From: Cryptomeria japonica
Taxonomy: Eukaryota; Streptophyta; Pinopsida; Cupressales; Cupressaceae
Assembly (NCBI RefSeq): GCF_030272615.1
Contig: NC_081406.1
Location: 248,615,218 to 248,679,217, forward strand
Direction of reading: 5' to 3'
DNA: 64,000 nt
A program made the position numbers and the translations under genes. The notes under the pieces are model-generated. The model searched no databases. It was not told where the DNA came from and saw nothing but the letters and a program-made list of their open reading frames with translations. Every line of letters starts with the position of its first letter. Position 1 is the stretch's first letter. This document shows positions 43,912-56,317 of the stretch, in pieces.

Positions 43912-46900
43912 AACCTATTCCCAAAAATCTAGGAGAGAAGCTAAAGAGGTTCAAGAGTCCACAAACATGAGTGCCTATGAGTATGACAATGATATCTTTT
44001 TCAATTCTGATCAAACTACATTACCTGACATGGATGCCTATAGAAACATTCCAAATGTTGAGCACATGGACACTACAAACAACAATGATACACACAATGA
44101 CAATATGGAAAACATTTCAATACATTCAGTAGAAGTGGAAGAATCCATTATGGATATTTCTTACAAGTGATGGCACAAAGTGCAGCCAAGATACCACATG
44201 ATTTTGACATGTCTCAAATAATGGAAAATCGACCTTTGCAACAAACTCACTCCAACATGGATCAAAGGAGGCCTAATAGTGGAGGCAATATAGGACCACA
44301 TCTTGTGCCTGAATCACCATCATCTTTGTGTCAAAAACTAGAGGTCCCATACACACATGGTCAAGCATATGATACTCATCTTCGCAGACCATTATGGAAG
44401 TCTTATGCAAAAAAGTATGCTCAATCACATACTAATGCTAAGGATCAACCACCAAAGCAATTGGATATTCAAAGGCATGCTCAAAAATTGGACACAAGGA
44501 AACCCCGTGTCAAATTTGGGGGCAACACACTAGAACAAACTCATGACATGCCTGTAGATTATGGTATACATGGACAAAGTAGATATTTCGTTCCTCAACA
44601 TGGCTCTATACCAAGTGGTCCATATACATAGCATCATTATAGACCTCCTCCATATGAACATGTGTATGATCAATATCATCCATATATGCAACATGTTCCT
44701 CCTCCACCCAGTGGTTCAGGCATAGGGTATGGTCCAAGAAGTCGGTCTCCACCGAAGAACAATTTGGAACAACAAATCAGGGACTTACAAAAGAAAATGG
44801 AGGACATAAATACACCGAAGCCAACATACACAATGAGAGATATATGTCCTTATCCATTTGAAAAAAGCATTCCAATGCCTCCATTTCCTACACACTTTGT
44901 GATGCCTAAGTTTGATAAGTATAGAGGAAAAGGGGATCCTAAGGCACATATAAGACAATTTTTCACAGCTTGCATTGAGGTAGCTTCAGAAGAGACATAT
45001 TTGATGAGATTATTCCCACAAAGCTTAGGTGATCAATCTATAGAATGGTTCTCTCAACTCCCACCTGGAATTAAGTCATGGGGTGACTTAGCAGAGGCAT
45101 TTATCCAACATTTCTCATACAACATAGAAATAGACATATTAGTCACTACTTTGTGCAACACCAAACAAAGGGATGGAGAATCTTTTTCATCATTTTTACA
45201 AAGATGGAGGAATCTAGCTAGCAGATGCTCTTGTGAAATTCCACAAAAACAAATGGTAGAGATGCTCACCCAAAATGTTAGCAAAGACATTGGCTATGAT
45301 CTAAGGAAAAACTTGTTTGTCCACCTTTAAGGAGATCATTGAAAAAGGATTTGCGACAGAGAAAGTCCTAATTGAGCAAGACATTATCAAGATATTCAAA
45401 GAAAACAAGGATGACTTTAAAGGAAAAGACAAGCCAAGATTTTGGAATAAAAATAAGAACACAGTCAATTATGGTGTTGTGGATGCCAATACAACATGAC
45501 CCAAAATCATTTTTTTGGGATCAAGCTCTACAAATAATCAAGTGAATACTCAAACAACTTCCAAATCATGAAGGAATTACACTTCATTGGGAGAACCACT
45601 TGAGTCCATTTTCAAAAAGTTAGTGGCAAACAAGATAATCAGAATTCCAGATTTTCCTCCATATGAGCCAAAGGTCAAACCAAATTGGTGGAATGATGAT
45701 GAATATTGTGAATTTCATAAGAGAAAAGGTCATAAGATAGGAAATTATCACTAACTAAAGAACATCATACAAGATCTCATTGATAGAGGTGACATTAAGA
45801 TTGAAGGACACTCATCCAATCAAGAACATGAGATGTTTAAGGAACCATTCCCAAAGTATGAAAAGGGAAAAGCTAAAGCCACAGATGACCAGACCAACTA
45901 TACCAGAGAATCTTATAACTATGATTCAACTATAGATCACATTTCGATGGACAATTATATCTCTACCATTATCATCAAGGATAAAATGCCTGATACTTCT
46001 ACCCAAAAACCCAAGATTGTCCTAAAAGGAATTGGATCTTCTTCCGAACCTACCTCTGAATGTAATGTCACAACTTGTCAAGGTAAATTCACTTTGCAAG
46101 GTGCTCCAGCTAAAAACACCGCTTCCTCATCAACCAAACCTAAATATGACCTTGTAGAACAGTTAGGGAAGACACCAGCGCTCATCTCCATCCTTGAGCT
46201 CTTACACATATCCCCCACACATAAATCCATTCTTGATAAAACTTTGAGAGACACTTCCGTCCCTACTGATCTAAATGTGGACCAATTTCAAGCCATGGTG
46301 GGATACCTTTCCATTCCACACTCCCTTACATTCACTAAATCTGACGATGCCTCTGTGAGTCAGCCACATAATGCACCACTACACATTGAAGCCTTCATAC
46401 ACAAACATCGAATAAAACGAGTCTTGATAGATGGAGGAGCAGGTCTGAACATTTGTACATTGAGCACTATTAAACAATTGGGATATTCAGATAAAGCTGT
46501 GAATTCTACAAACAAAATTACCATCAAGGCATATGATGATGAAGAGTGCTCATCCAAAGGCACAGTCACCTTACCTCTCAGAGTTGGGCCAGTTACAAAG
46601 GATGTGGTTTGTCAAGTCCTAGATCTTGATCTCACATACAACATATTGCTAGGACATCCATGGATTCATGAGATGAGCACAGTCCCATCTACATATCATC
46701 GATGTATCAAGTTTCCTCACAATGGAGTTGAAGTGACTATCAAAGCTGACCCAAATCCATTCATATATTGAAACAATATGTGTCCTAGATCAAAAATAAC
46801 AATTCCATCCAATCAAGAGGCTATTCCTTCATCGGCATATGTGGATCCAGAATCCTTGAAAGCTTCTACGTCAACACAAGCAGAGATCAAAGAAAAATTC

Positions 46901-47974
46901 AAGTTTAAAGACCTGGGATGTGGTGAGTATATCTTTCATGTTGATCAACTCCCACTATCTCCTAAGGTATTTAGTCGACAGGAACAACCTACAAACAATT
47001 TTCTAGGAATTAGGTGTGAACCACCTAGTGTTGTGGCTACTAAGTCTGAATGCAAATCTCCTCTAGTGGTGCAAGCACCCCTTGATATCAATAGTCCTAA
47101 GAGTGGTTCCAGCGAAGAATCTATTGAGCATATCACCAGCCCTCTTAAGAACTCACATATCCCTACCATTTCACCCACTCATTCCATTTCCACTCTGCTC
47201 CCAGACTTGGATCAACAAGAATCACAAAAGCCCTCACTTATTGGGGATGAAAAATTAAGATTTGAAAAGAAAAATCTAAAAGCCAATAATAAAGAAAAGT
47301 CCTTTAGTCCAAATCAAAATCAAAAGCTACTGGACTCCACAAAAATAAGAGTCAAGGATAAAAATCCTATGAAGCAAAAAGAGAAAAAGTTGATCTCCCC
47401 TAATATCAAAATAACTGGGGGTGAAAGTTCTAAAATTTCAAGTCAAAAAACACACTTGTTGATCCTAAGTCTCCATCATGCTATCCTACTTTCACTTCTT
47501 TTTACAATCATAAGCCTTCATCACTCATCCACTTGTTTCACACATCCTTTCCCTTCTGGAGATACATCATGGACCTTTAATGGAACTTCCTCAAGGGACT
47601 TTGTTATCAGGGATGCCCAAACTTCTTTAGTTGACATGCATATGGGCCTACGTAGTCCACACACTAGTAATTATATCTTAGTTCCTTTATCAAGGAAGAC
47701 AGTCACTCGAGCTACACATAATTTAGTCAAGGAACAATGCAGTTACAATCATAAAGTAAAGCCTCGCACATTTGAGGTAGGTGATTTGGTTCTCAGAGAA
47801 AATCTTAAAAATCAGCAAGATAGGGAGAAGAAAGGCAAGTTCGAACCAAATTGGCTTGGCCCTTACATCATTATAGTAGCCTATGGATCTGGTGCATATC
47901 AGCTCTCAACCACAAAGGGTGAACCTTTGGAGGATCCCATCAATAGCATGCACCTTCGCAGGTTTTACGCATAG
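43904..47974 (+). pseudogene. Element C gag-protease-tail frame, pol removed
   Basis: Start MVETYSQKSRRE. A small deletion after SIMD shifts the frame near 44165 and another shift lies near 45315; stops are at 44629, 45497 and further points to 45830, and at 46769. Order as in B: gag with VMPKFDKYRGKGDPKAH and IEWFSQLPPG, a knuckle with its last Cys changed (YCEFHKRKGHKIGNYH), protease DGGAGLN (46434) and NILLGHPWIHEM, linker, hydrophobic LLILSLHHAILLSLLFTIIS (47455-47515), tail FEPNWLGPYI and HLRRFYA. RT, RNase H and integrase core are absent. Confidence 0.9.
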
Positions 47975-47999
47975 CTCTTCAAAGTATCCTAATTCAAAA

Positions 48000-48114
48000 A
48001 ATACAAAAAAAAATCAAAAAATGATCAAAAATACAAAAAAAATCAAAAAATTCAAAGATACAAAAAAATCAAAAAATTCAAAATACAAAATAAATCATAA
48101 AATAAAAAAAATCG
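48000..48114 (+). repeat. A-rich simple repeat after the coding region of element C
   Basis: Repeats of AAAAATCAAAAAATTCAAA and similar. B has the T-rich complement at 32404-32480. Confidence 0.8.
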
Positions 48115-48260
48115 TTACTTGGTGAAAACCTGGTGAACAGGTGCCTTGTGACACAAAAAGAAAAATTGAAAAAATTGAAAAACAAAAAAATATTTCGTCC
48201 AATGGTGAAAACCACTTTGGTGGCGCCCTGGACAAGTACCATGGTGAAAACTGGGTCACC
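48115..48260 (+). promoter_or_regulatory. GGTGAAAACC boxes of element C
   Basis: Three boxes: TTGGTGAAAACCTGGTG, ATGGTGAAAACCACTTTGG and ATGGTGAAAACTGGGTC, with GGTGCC and GGTGGCGCC between. Small hairpins (CCTG-GTGAA-CAGG, CCAC-TTT-GGTGG) can be drawn. The same order is found in A and B. Confidence 0.55.
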
Positions 48261-49640
48261 AACGCCATGTGTAGAGACATTGCTCCTCCCTCCTTCAAGA
48301 TTATCCTTCACTTTGCACACACTCATAGCCTATTCATCCACAATAAACTTATCCATTCCTATCATGGCTTGTTATTGATCTACCCAAGATTGGTTAGCCA
48401 TTCATAATAAACATTCCTTTTCACCCCTTTTCCATCCATAATAAATCAGCTCCTATCTATGGCTAAGGCAAATCCTACATCTAGTGATGGGTGTGGAACT
48501 GAGAGCATCGCACATTCTGAGGAGTACAGTTTCTTCCAGTTTTCTTCAGTCTATCCGCGCACAATCTGTAATAAAGAAGCATTTGCATCGCCAATCCGCA
48601 ATAAAGTTTCATCTTCTCTGGAATAAAGTATTAGTTTCAGATGAGACACAACAGCAATAATGGACTTCAACAAATCAAATCTTTCAACAAACTCAGACAA
48701 CATATGGTTCAGTGCTACCTATCCTTTTTGTGAAAGTAAACATTGTGACCGCAATCAAATAAGACTTATACAAGTGACAAGAGACACTAAAACTTGGGGA
48801 CTAGAGTGGATGTTGGTGTTGAGTATTGGTTTTATTTTGATTTTATCTTTTGGTGACATGTCTTTTAGCTTTTTCAGGATGTTTCTGACTAGAGATTCTA
48901 TCTCCAGGATGTCTTTGACTAGAAAGGTGAGGATGGGGTATCGTCACCTATTTTTTCTTTTGTTGTCTGTGGATTGTCTCTTAGTAATGCTATGACTTGT
49001 CCAAGGATATGAGGATGCTGTGAGTCTAGTATGAACTGGGGAATTCCTTGTTTGTGACTGTCTTATCTCCATGCAAATAGGTACAATGACTTTCTGGGTC
49101 ACACATATGCCTAGATTGTCATAACCTATTTTGCCATAATAAAGCTCAATGATGATAACGTACAAGAAGCTCTTTTCACTTTCATATCTTGTATCTTCCA
49201 CCCCCCTTTCTCTATTGACTTCCATCATCCTTCCTGAGTCCATGTAGCCTACTATCACATGACTGAGTATAATGACACACCAAAAATATTTGCATTTCAT
49301 GTAGTTGCACCTGCATTACCACATATTAAGCATTTCATACATACATATAGGTATCACAATTGCATCACATCCTGCACACAACACATGTTAGCACATTTTA
49401 CATCCTCATCATATTCATCTACATTTCATACATTCACATTTGCACTGGCATAACATTTAAAAACATAAAATAACAAAAATATTGCATTTCATCATGTACA
49501 TATTTGCATCCATATCATAAGCATCATAAAACATATAGAAGCATCACATAGGTACACATGCATATAGCTGCCACAAAGATGAATCATCTCATATATATAT
49601 AATCATAGGTGTCATGATACAATGATGTTAAAATACATAT
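48261..49640 (+). other. Element C 3' noncoding region
   Basis: Sequence homologous to B 30.9-32.2 kb in reverse. A duplicated GATGTCTTTGACTAGA/ATGTTTCTGACTAGA segment lies at 48880-48925, and 49.3-49.6 kb is low-complexity ATTTGCAT-type sequence. No gene is seen. Confidence 0.5.
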
Positions 49641-49642
49641 GG

Positions 49643-50810
49643 CTACACAACCAATCCTCGCGTCGCCCTATCTGGACACAGGAACCCACTAATCACTCTT
49701 GCCACCACCGTCGGTAGCACCAATCTTGTCTATGTCATGGTATCCCAAGCTACATGTCCAGCCCTCATCTCTAGTCCTGGATCCTAAAACACTCATCTCA
49801 GTGCATCCCTATCTCTGTCTCAATCATAAGGAACCAACTCCCCATCGATCGGTATCCTCAGTATCCTATATAAATCCTCCAAGGTGACTATCATCTCACC
49901 CATCAGCAAATGGAATGTGCATGTCTTAGAGTGCCATCTCTCAGCAAGTACAATCAACAATCCCATGTTCGCCCGAAACTCAGGCACATATAGAATAAAT
50001 CTCAAACCCATAACCTCAATCACGGCTCTATCCTCAAATGTCATCTCTGGTCGTAGCCTTTGAGTTGATGGGAATCTCTCATGTGACTCCAGCATAGGTA
50101 AGTACTCCTGCAGTCAAGCAAATCAACTATGTCAGTTAAAGTGGCATTCACTATTCATCACAAAATGCTGCTTTTTATCTTAAGTGCTTATGATACTCTA
50201 TCCTAGTGACACTCACTATTCATCACAAAGTGTTGCTATTGATCCTAGTGGTACTCCCTGTTCATCACAAAGTACTACGTGTTTTTGCACTCCCTATTCA
50301 TCACAAAGTGCTGCTCATATTTGCACTCCCTGTTCATCACAAAGTGCTGCTCATATTAGTACTCCTTGTTGATCACAAAGTACTATGTCTTGGTACTCCC
50401 TGTTCATCACAAAGTGCCTCGATCTATCCTAGTCTTCCCTAGAGGACCTGCTTGAGTCTATCCTCTCAGCAGCTTATCCAATCGACAAAGTATGTTCATC
50501 ATAGAATTGCCAATTTTCCCTAGTAGACATAAATGCACATTTTTGACACATAGACGCCTTTTCATTCATAGACACGCTTACATATTGCACAAACCCACCT
50601 AGCCTACCCAGACGCACCTTGACATTTTTACCCCGCTTGACATTTTTTTCTAGACATACCTAATGTGCATTTATTTCCCTACCTAGCATGCATTTATGAA
50701 AACATTTAATGCACCACAGTACAAGCAAGTTTTGCGGTACTTACCAGCTCTCGCGCATCTGTTGGCCTCTGAAATCAGTGAACGTGATCAAATCTGTGAA
50801 CCAATGCCAT
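49643..50810 (-). pseudogene. Antisense two-exon PMD gene of element C
   Basis: Exon 1 is 50810-50745 (66 nt, start MALVHRFDHV; one TGA inside). The donor GTAAGT is at 50744, intron 50744-50108 ends TGACTGCAG, and exon 2 starts at 50107 with GAGTACTTACC. Exon 2 reads MLESHERFPSTQRLRPEM, FEDRAVIEVMGLRFILYVPEF, WHSKTCTFHLLMGE, VTLEDLYRILRIPIDGE, with a TGA at 49820 and further stops to about 49643. Exon 1 length, splice sites and phase equal those of B. It is antisense to the element. Confidence 0.7.
50144..50417 (-). repeat. Intronic hairpin array, element C
   Basis: Seven units, core CCCTGTTCATCACAA in plus orientation, arms GCATT/AATGC, ACACT/AGTGT, GTACT/AGTAC, GCACT/AGTGC, GCACT/AGTGC, GTACT/AGTAC and GTACT/AGTGC. 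Six of seven stems pair perfectly in spite of three sequence types. Confidence 0.88.
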
Positions 50811-50902
50811 CGCTGCTGACTGTTGCTGCTCTATTCTCTCTCTGCACTTTGATCTCTTTGATGTGTGGATGACAATGAGGATGTTTTCCCCTTGTGGTCT
50901 AT

Positions 50903-50908
50903 CTTATA
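50903..50908 (-). promoter_or_regulatory. TATA box of the antisense PMD gene in element C
   Basis: TATAAG on the minus strand within GTCTATAAGATAGACC, 98 bp before ATG 50810, exactly as in B. Confidence 0.6.
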
Positions 50909-51151
50909 GACTACCCTAGCCCTAGCCCTAGCCCTTGTTTCCCGAGCCAGTCTTCACTATCTTGTGACTCTGTCACTCTATCCTATCCGGTCAGTCCATT
51001 CTAGCCATTCTTTCTTATCGAGAGATTGTCTGTGATCTTTTCAAACATTTTCATCCAATCTCTCGAGGGGGCATATCATTCCCATCTTGGGGCAACATTG
51101 TATCAGTTCATCTTATCTTCTTTGAAACAACGCGACAAGCTGCATTGTCTC

Positions 51152-51165
51152 AAAGAGGGGCAAAA
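51152..51165 (+). other. Polypurine tract of element C
   Basis: AAAGAGGGGCAAAA directly precedes the 3' LTR start TGTAGACACC. Confidence 0.88.
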
Positions 51166-51964
51166 TGTAGACACCTAAAATTGTCCAGTCTAATTAAATA
51201 AATATTTTTATTTATTTAATTATTTTAGCCTAATTCTTCTATTAATTAAATAAATCTTTATTTATTTAATTAATTCATTTATCCCCTTCTAGACTTATTT
51301 CTCATTTGAATAAATACATTTATTTATTTAAATTATCCGTTTTCCTAAATTAAATAAATATCTTATTTATTTAATTGATCCCACTTCCTCTATTAATTAA
51401 AGAAATCTTTATTTATTTAATTAATTCATTAACCTTTTCTACCCATGACACATGTCATTCATCTCTTAATTCCTACACTACCTACCCTCTCATTATTTTA
51501 TTATTTCCTTTACCTACCTCTAATCATAGCCGACCATTTATCTTTTACACTTCTCAATCTTATCCCTCCATTTCATATAGTGTCTTCTATATAAGGAGAT
51601 GCTTCCTTCATTATCAACCCTAATCAATTGATTACCCTCACTATGCATTCAGCCCTGACTATGCTTTCAAACTTGCATATGCAATCAATCCTACTTGCAA
51701 CCACATTTTCGTTATTTGTTGAGCTCTTGTGCACATATAAAATCTGAGAGCAAATATATCAAGCAAGATCAATGGAGATAGGAAGAATGGAGTTCCAAAC
51801 CCTATTGGACATGTGATGGTATAATCTTTGTGATTTCATTTGATTTTCATTGTCTTAGGTAATCTTCATATGTTATGGTGGATCTTTGTTGTTGTTAGGC
51901 TAGGGTTTTGTGGTTGAACTCATTTAGTCTTTCAATATTGTTGTATCCATTTTCACCATATATA
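51166..51964 (+). repeat. 3' LTR of element C
   Basis: 799 bp, with the same AT-rich inverted repeats (51188-51420) as the 5' LTR. The 3' end TATATA replaces the usual CA. Confidence 0.92.
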
Positions 51965-52014
51965 CCTACAATGGTCCAATATTGTACTGGTCTTTGGAGA
52001 TGAACAATTCAAGC

Positions 52015-52910
52015 TAAAAAGGTAAGGAGTAAAAGTATAAGGAGAGAGAAAATTGAAAAAATTCAAATACAACATCAAGAATGACCGAAGGAGCAAAGAT
52101 GAAGTTGAACCAATTTGTTTAAAAAAATTGATGTCCTACAAGCAATTTAAAGTCATTGCTAGTAATCTACTATTTCTACCAAAACAAATTCATTTTTTTG
52201 TAAATATATTTCTATCTTCATTGTAATCTACACTTTTTTTTCTCATTAACCATTCAAAAATAGTAAAAGGATAAGAAGAAATATAAATTTTAAAAAATCA
52301 AGAATGACAACAATAATGACTTAGCAACAAGGATAGAATTGAATTGATTTGTCTATATAACTTGGTATGTCTAACAAACCAATTTAGTCTCGAGGGCATT
52401 AAAATTTGTCATCAACAAAATATTGTTTTGCCAAAACCCAATTATTGTGTTGTGAAAAAATATACCATATTATCTACTTATTTTTCTCAGTTGTCACTTG
52501 TAAGAGTAGAAAAGAAGAAAGATAAACTTAACAAAACAAAGGATAATGCCATCAATGGCTTACCAACAAGGCTAGAATCAAATTTATTTGTCTATATACA
52601 TTTTTATATATCTTATAATCCATTTAAGAATTAAGGACATTAAAAGTAATCACTAATGATCTACTTTTGCCAAATAAACTTTATTTTTTTGTAGATATTT
52701 TCTACCCCTTGTAAACCACTACTTTTCTCATCAAGCATTTGTGGAGAGTCGATAGAAAAGAAGAAAGATAGAATTGAAAAAATCAATGACAAATCTAATA
52801 ATTTCCTTGCAAAAATAATATAATCAAATTAATTTGTCTATAAACTAAAGGGCGTTAAAGTGCTCCCCAACAATCTACTATTTTTTTATTTTCTAAAATC
52901 TTGTGCATTT
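52015..52910 (+). repeat. Diverged tandem repeat of about 240 bp, four units
   Basis: Each unit has AAGAAGAAA(G)ATA, AATCAAGAATGAC, GCAACAAGG, TTTGTCTATAT and CAATCTACTATTT-like blocks in that order. Units start near 52015, 52256, 52500 and 52741. They are strongly diverged. No coding signal. Confidence 0.6.
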
Positions 52911-54154
52911 CTACTAATATTTTTCTTTATGTGTAGTTTTTACTACTTTACTAATTAGACACGTGTGTTAGGATTAAGGTGCCAACTTCCATCTACCTTG
53001 TAAATCCTATGACATGGTTCCAATGTCTGTGGAAAGTGTCCTAAGGAACTTAGGATGTATTGGGAAAATAATTTGTAATATTTATTCTCACCATCGTTTG
53101 TAACAAGTTCATAAGGGGTGATGGAATACACTAACATAGATAAAAATGGGTTGTGAACACAAATAGTTAATATTTTCTTCCCCACTTATGGATGTCTAGA
53201 GTAATATATTTATTTACTTAATAATGTGGAAAAATAGTGACCTATGGGATTCTCCAAGTGGGAGAATGAAAGAGGCAACATGTGTCTTTTGGTTTCTAGT
53301 AATTTCTTACATTTGATGTATGTGTATCTTACAAGTATAGGTGTCAATGTTGGAGGGAAGGTATTGGAAGCTAAACCAATATATTTTTGAGTTTCATGGA
53401 GGTGTTCCAAGGCTTGTGGTTGTAAGTAATGAAGAGTCTTCTTTGGGAACCTTTATTATTGGTTTTGCAGCTCTTGACATTCTATAAATTCAGCCTTTGG
53501 GTATAGATATTATATTCAACATAATGCGGAATAGATAAATGTAGTTTTCTTTGCAAGAATGAAGGATGGATGGGTGGAATTAAGAGGTTGTTCACATGTA
53601 CATACCTATGTTGGAAAATTGGAGGAATTGATTATGTCTTGCATTGAAGTTTTGTCATTTATGGCAACACCGACTGTTTTGGTTGTTTATTGGTTTCTGG
53701 TAGAGCAGTTGGATTATGATATTGATTTGGTATGCTCCAGTATGCTTTGGTTTGTGGAATTAGTTTGTATCTATCATTAATGCTATTTAGATGTGTATCA
53801 TGATCATCCATTGGTTTAGGATTTGATGACTTAGGAGCTATTATTTGTTCTAGTAAGTCTTTTGGTCACCGGTAAGGGTTTTACCAACAGAGCTTTGTTG
53901 AAGATATTTTGATGCACTTGATAAGTGGTGTTGGTGCAGCTTCTAGATGGCTTTTGGGATGTTGTTTGTTATCTTGTTCATATTTCTATTGATCAGTGGT
54001 GTTGCACTTAGGACAGGACCTAATGCTATCTTATTCTATTAGGTTATGGACCAGTTTATGTAATGTGTTGGTGGATGATCCCGATTCATTACCGGTTGGA
54101 TTTATTGATTGGATTATGTTGTTTCGGTCTTAGACCGACTTGGTTGATTATTGT
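52911..54154. other. Spacer between the tandem repeat and element D
   Basis: Unclassified. Short frames at 52955-53410 (minus) and 53559-53780 (plus) show no domain I recognise. The 53.7-54.1 kb part looks like an old repeat relic but I cannot name it. Confidence 0.35.
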
Positions 54155-54910
54155 TGTATACACCTAAAAATGGTCTGAAGATAATTAATTAAATAAGAAA
54201 TTATTTAATTAATCCTCCTCCCCAATTTAATTGAATTCACTAAGCAATTTGATTAAATCTCTCTTTCATCTACTTATTGATAAATCTAAGGATCTATTAA
54301 ATAGGTTCATTTCATTTCACCCATTTAATTAATTAATTCAAATTAATTAATTCCCTCCACCAAAATCATTTCTTCTAATCCTTTAATTAATTAAAACAAA
54401 TAAAATTTATGAGTTGTTGAGATTAATTAGCCTTTTCATATTATTTGAATTTTTAAATTCAAATTCTCCTAACTTCTACCACTCCTAAACCTAACCCATT
54501 CTACCTACCACCATGTCCCCTTTCATCCAATATCTTCTAGAACCTTGTGACACTTGTCACTAAGTGTTCCCTTTCATCTAACCTCTTCTAGAACCTTTGT
54601 GACACTTGTCATTAAGTCTTCCCTTTAATCCAACCCCCTTTGCCAACCTCCTCCAATTTAATCATTGTTATCTTCAGATCAATCTCAACCATTGATTCAT
54701 GCCAACTCACCCCTAGCCTTGGAAAATCCTATAAATAGACCTCATTTTGAGCAATATGGATCCCATCTCATTCTCATCTTATGCATTGTTACTATAGGCA
54801 TCTAGCTTATAGTTTATCAGTTTTAGCAATGTTATCATGCTTAATTTTAGCTTAATCATGCTAGATCAATCATTCATGTAGCTTAATCATGCATTTTCAG
54901 CATTCAAATC
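54155..54910 (+). repeat. 5' LTR of element D, first part
   Basis: U3 with inverted repeats (TAATTAATTAAATAA/TTATTTAATTAAT) near 54180, and TATAAATAG at 54730-54738. The LTR resumes after Copia-2 at 61004-61203; total about 961 bp. Confidence 0.78.
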
Positions 54911-55361
54911 TATTGGTGTAAATAAATATTCATTATGGATATTATTATACTTTACTTAAGTTAACTTAGGATAATGCATTTCTTCATAGTTTGGATTTGA
55001 GACACTTAGGGAAGTGTGCACATAGGGATAGAGCTTGTAGGAGAAATTCCACCTTTTGTGGTCTTGTTTTGTTGTTACACTCCACATTCGGTGGGTCATC
55101 CACCTCTTGTGGACTATTATATTATTTCTCCTACCTACCCCTAGTATTTCTTACCTACCCTTGTTTCTCATTGAGCCACATGTCATGATTGTGTGCTCGT
55201 ACATCCATATGGCCTTGCCTATATAAGAAGGCCTATATTCATTGTATTGGTGAATCCAATTGATCATTTTCATATTGATGAGAATATAGTTTGTTCTTGT
55301 CATTCTTTTGTCTCTATTTTAATACTTTTCATTGTGCCTTTGATCTTGGCAAAATCTCACA
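54911..55361 (+). repeat. 5' LTR of Copia-2
   Basis: 451 bp, ending AAATCTCACA. TATATAAG lies at 55220-55227. Confidence 0.93.
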
Positions 55362-55373
55362 TGGTATGAGAGT
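55362..55373 (+). other. Primer binding site of Copia-2
   Basis: TGGTATGAGAGT touches the LTR; it is the initiator tRNA-Met site (TGGTATCAGAGC) with a C-to-G change and one end mismatch. Confidence 0.85.
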
Positions 55374-55587
55374 AATTAGGGCTTCATTGATTGGTTTTTG
55401 GAGACATTGTGGAAGGCTTCTATTTTCGGATATGAGGGACTACATTTTTTGGAGGCATCTTAGACCATTTTTGACTTCACCATTGTGTTTGGGAGGTTGT
55501 TTCTATAAAAATCAAGTATAAATTCAACCTATTTTGGTGAAAATCGATTTTTGGGTGTGGAGGAAATTTTCTGCCCAATTCGGGCAG

Positions 55588-55672
55588 TACGTTAGTAGCG
55601 CACAGTCAGCACCCAGTCAGTAGTGCACAGTTAGCACCCAGTCAACAGCACCTAGTCAGTGCCCAGTCAGTA
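55588..55672 (+). repeat. Short CAGTCAG repeat in Copia-2 leader
   Basis: CACAGTCAGCACCCAGTCAG-like units of about 16-18 bp repeat four to five times with variation. The rest of the leader to 56317 shows no gene. Confidence 0.7.
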
Positions 55673-56317
55673 TTTTCTTTGGAAATTTTTAGACCCCTCT
55701 CCATTGAGCGGTTTGGATTTTTGGGTCAACTTTGGAGGCCCATAACTTGCTCAATTTTGCTCCTTTTTGGGTGTAATTTTTTTTTATTTGGGCTAATTTT
55801 TCATGCTCTTCACAGTGGTGTGGTTATTTTCTAGTTGTGGTGCATAGGGTTTTCAAAATTTTTAGATTCTCTTAGTTGTACCTGTCCAATCCTCAATTCT
55901 GCAACTTCAAAGGCCTCATTTGAGCTCATACGACCTCCTTTCCAAGTGCCGTTTTTTTTTAAAGTGCATGTTTTTTCATCTACTTTATAATTTATGATCA
56001 GATTTCAAAGATTTTAAGTATAAATTGTACTTTCAGATATTGGTCTTATTTGGCCTATTTGGTACTTGTAAATTGCTTGGGTCTTAGTTTAGATCTCTTG
56101 CATTATTAGTTTGAGTCTCTTTTGGCCTTATTGAGGTAGTTGTAAAATTGAAATCAGAAGTCCACTTTGCCATTTTTTGCAAGTGGCCCATTGTACATGC
56201 ACTAAGTATAAAGTGCCAAATCATCACTTTTGGGGGGGGTCTTTGATTGAGTGAATTTGGGGGGGTGTCTTGTATGATTGTGCCTCTCTTTCCTTGTGCT
56301 CTTTCATTTTTTTTACA

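Larger units (their letters stand above)
40246..51964 (+). mobile_element. Gypsy element C, lacking RT, RNase H and integrase core
   Basis: LTRs 40246-41063 and 51166-51964 and a perfect 5-bp target duplication CCTAC (40241-40245, 51965-51969) bound it. The 3' terminus reads TATATA where CA is expected. It is 11719 bp long. It is homologous to B in gag-protease-tail, boxes, antisense PMD gene, polypurine tract and LTR, but has a longer leader (2.8 kb against 0.7 kb). Confidence 0.95.

Noticed and set aside
52955-53410. Minus-strand gene between C and D
   Set aside because: Two short frames of 76 and 66 codons in AT-rich sequence with no motif, no shared upstream frame and no splice context; likely chance.
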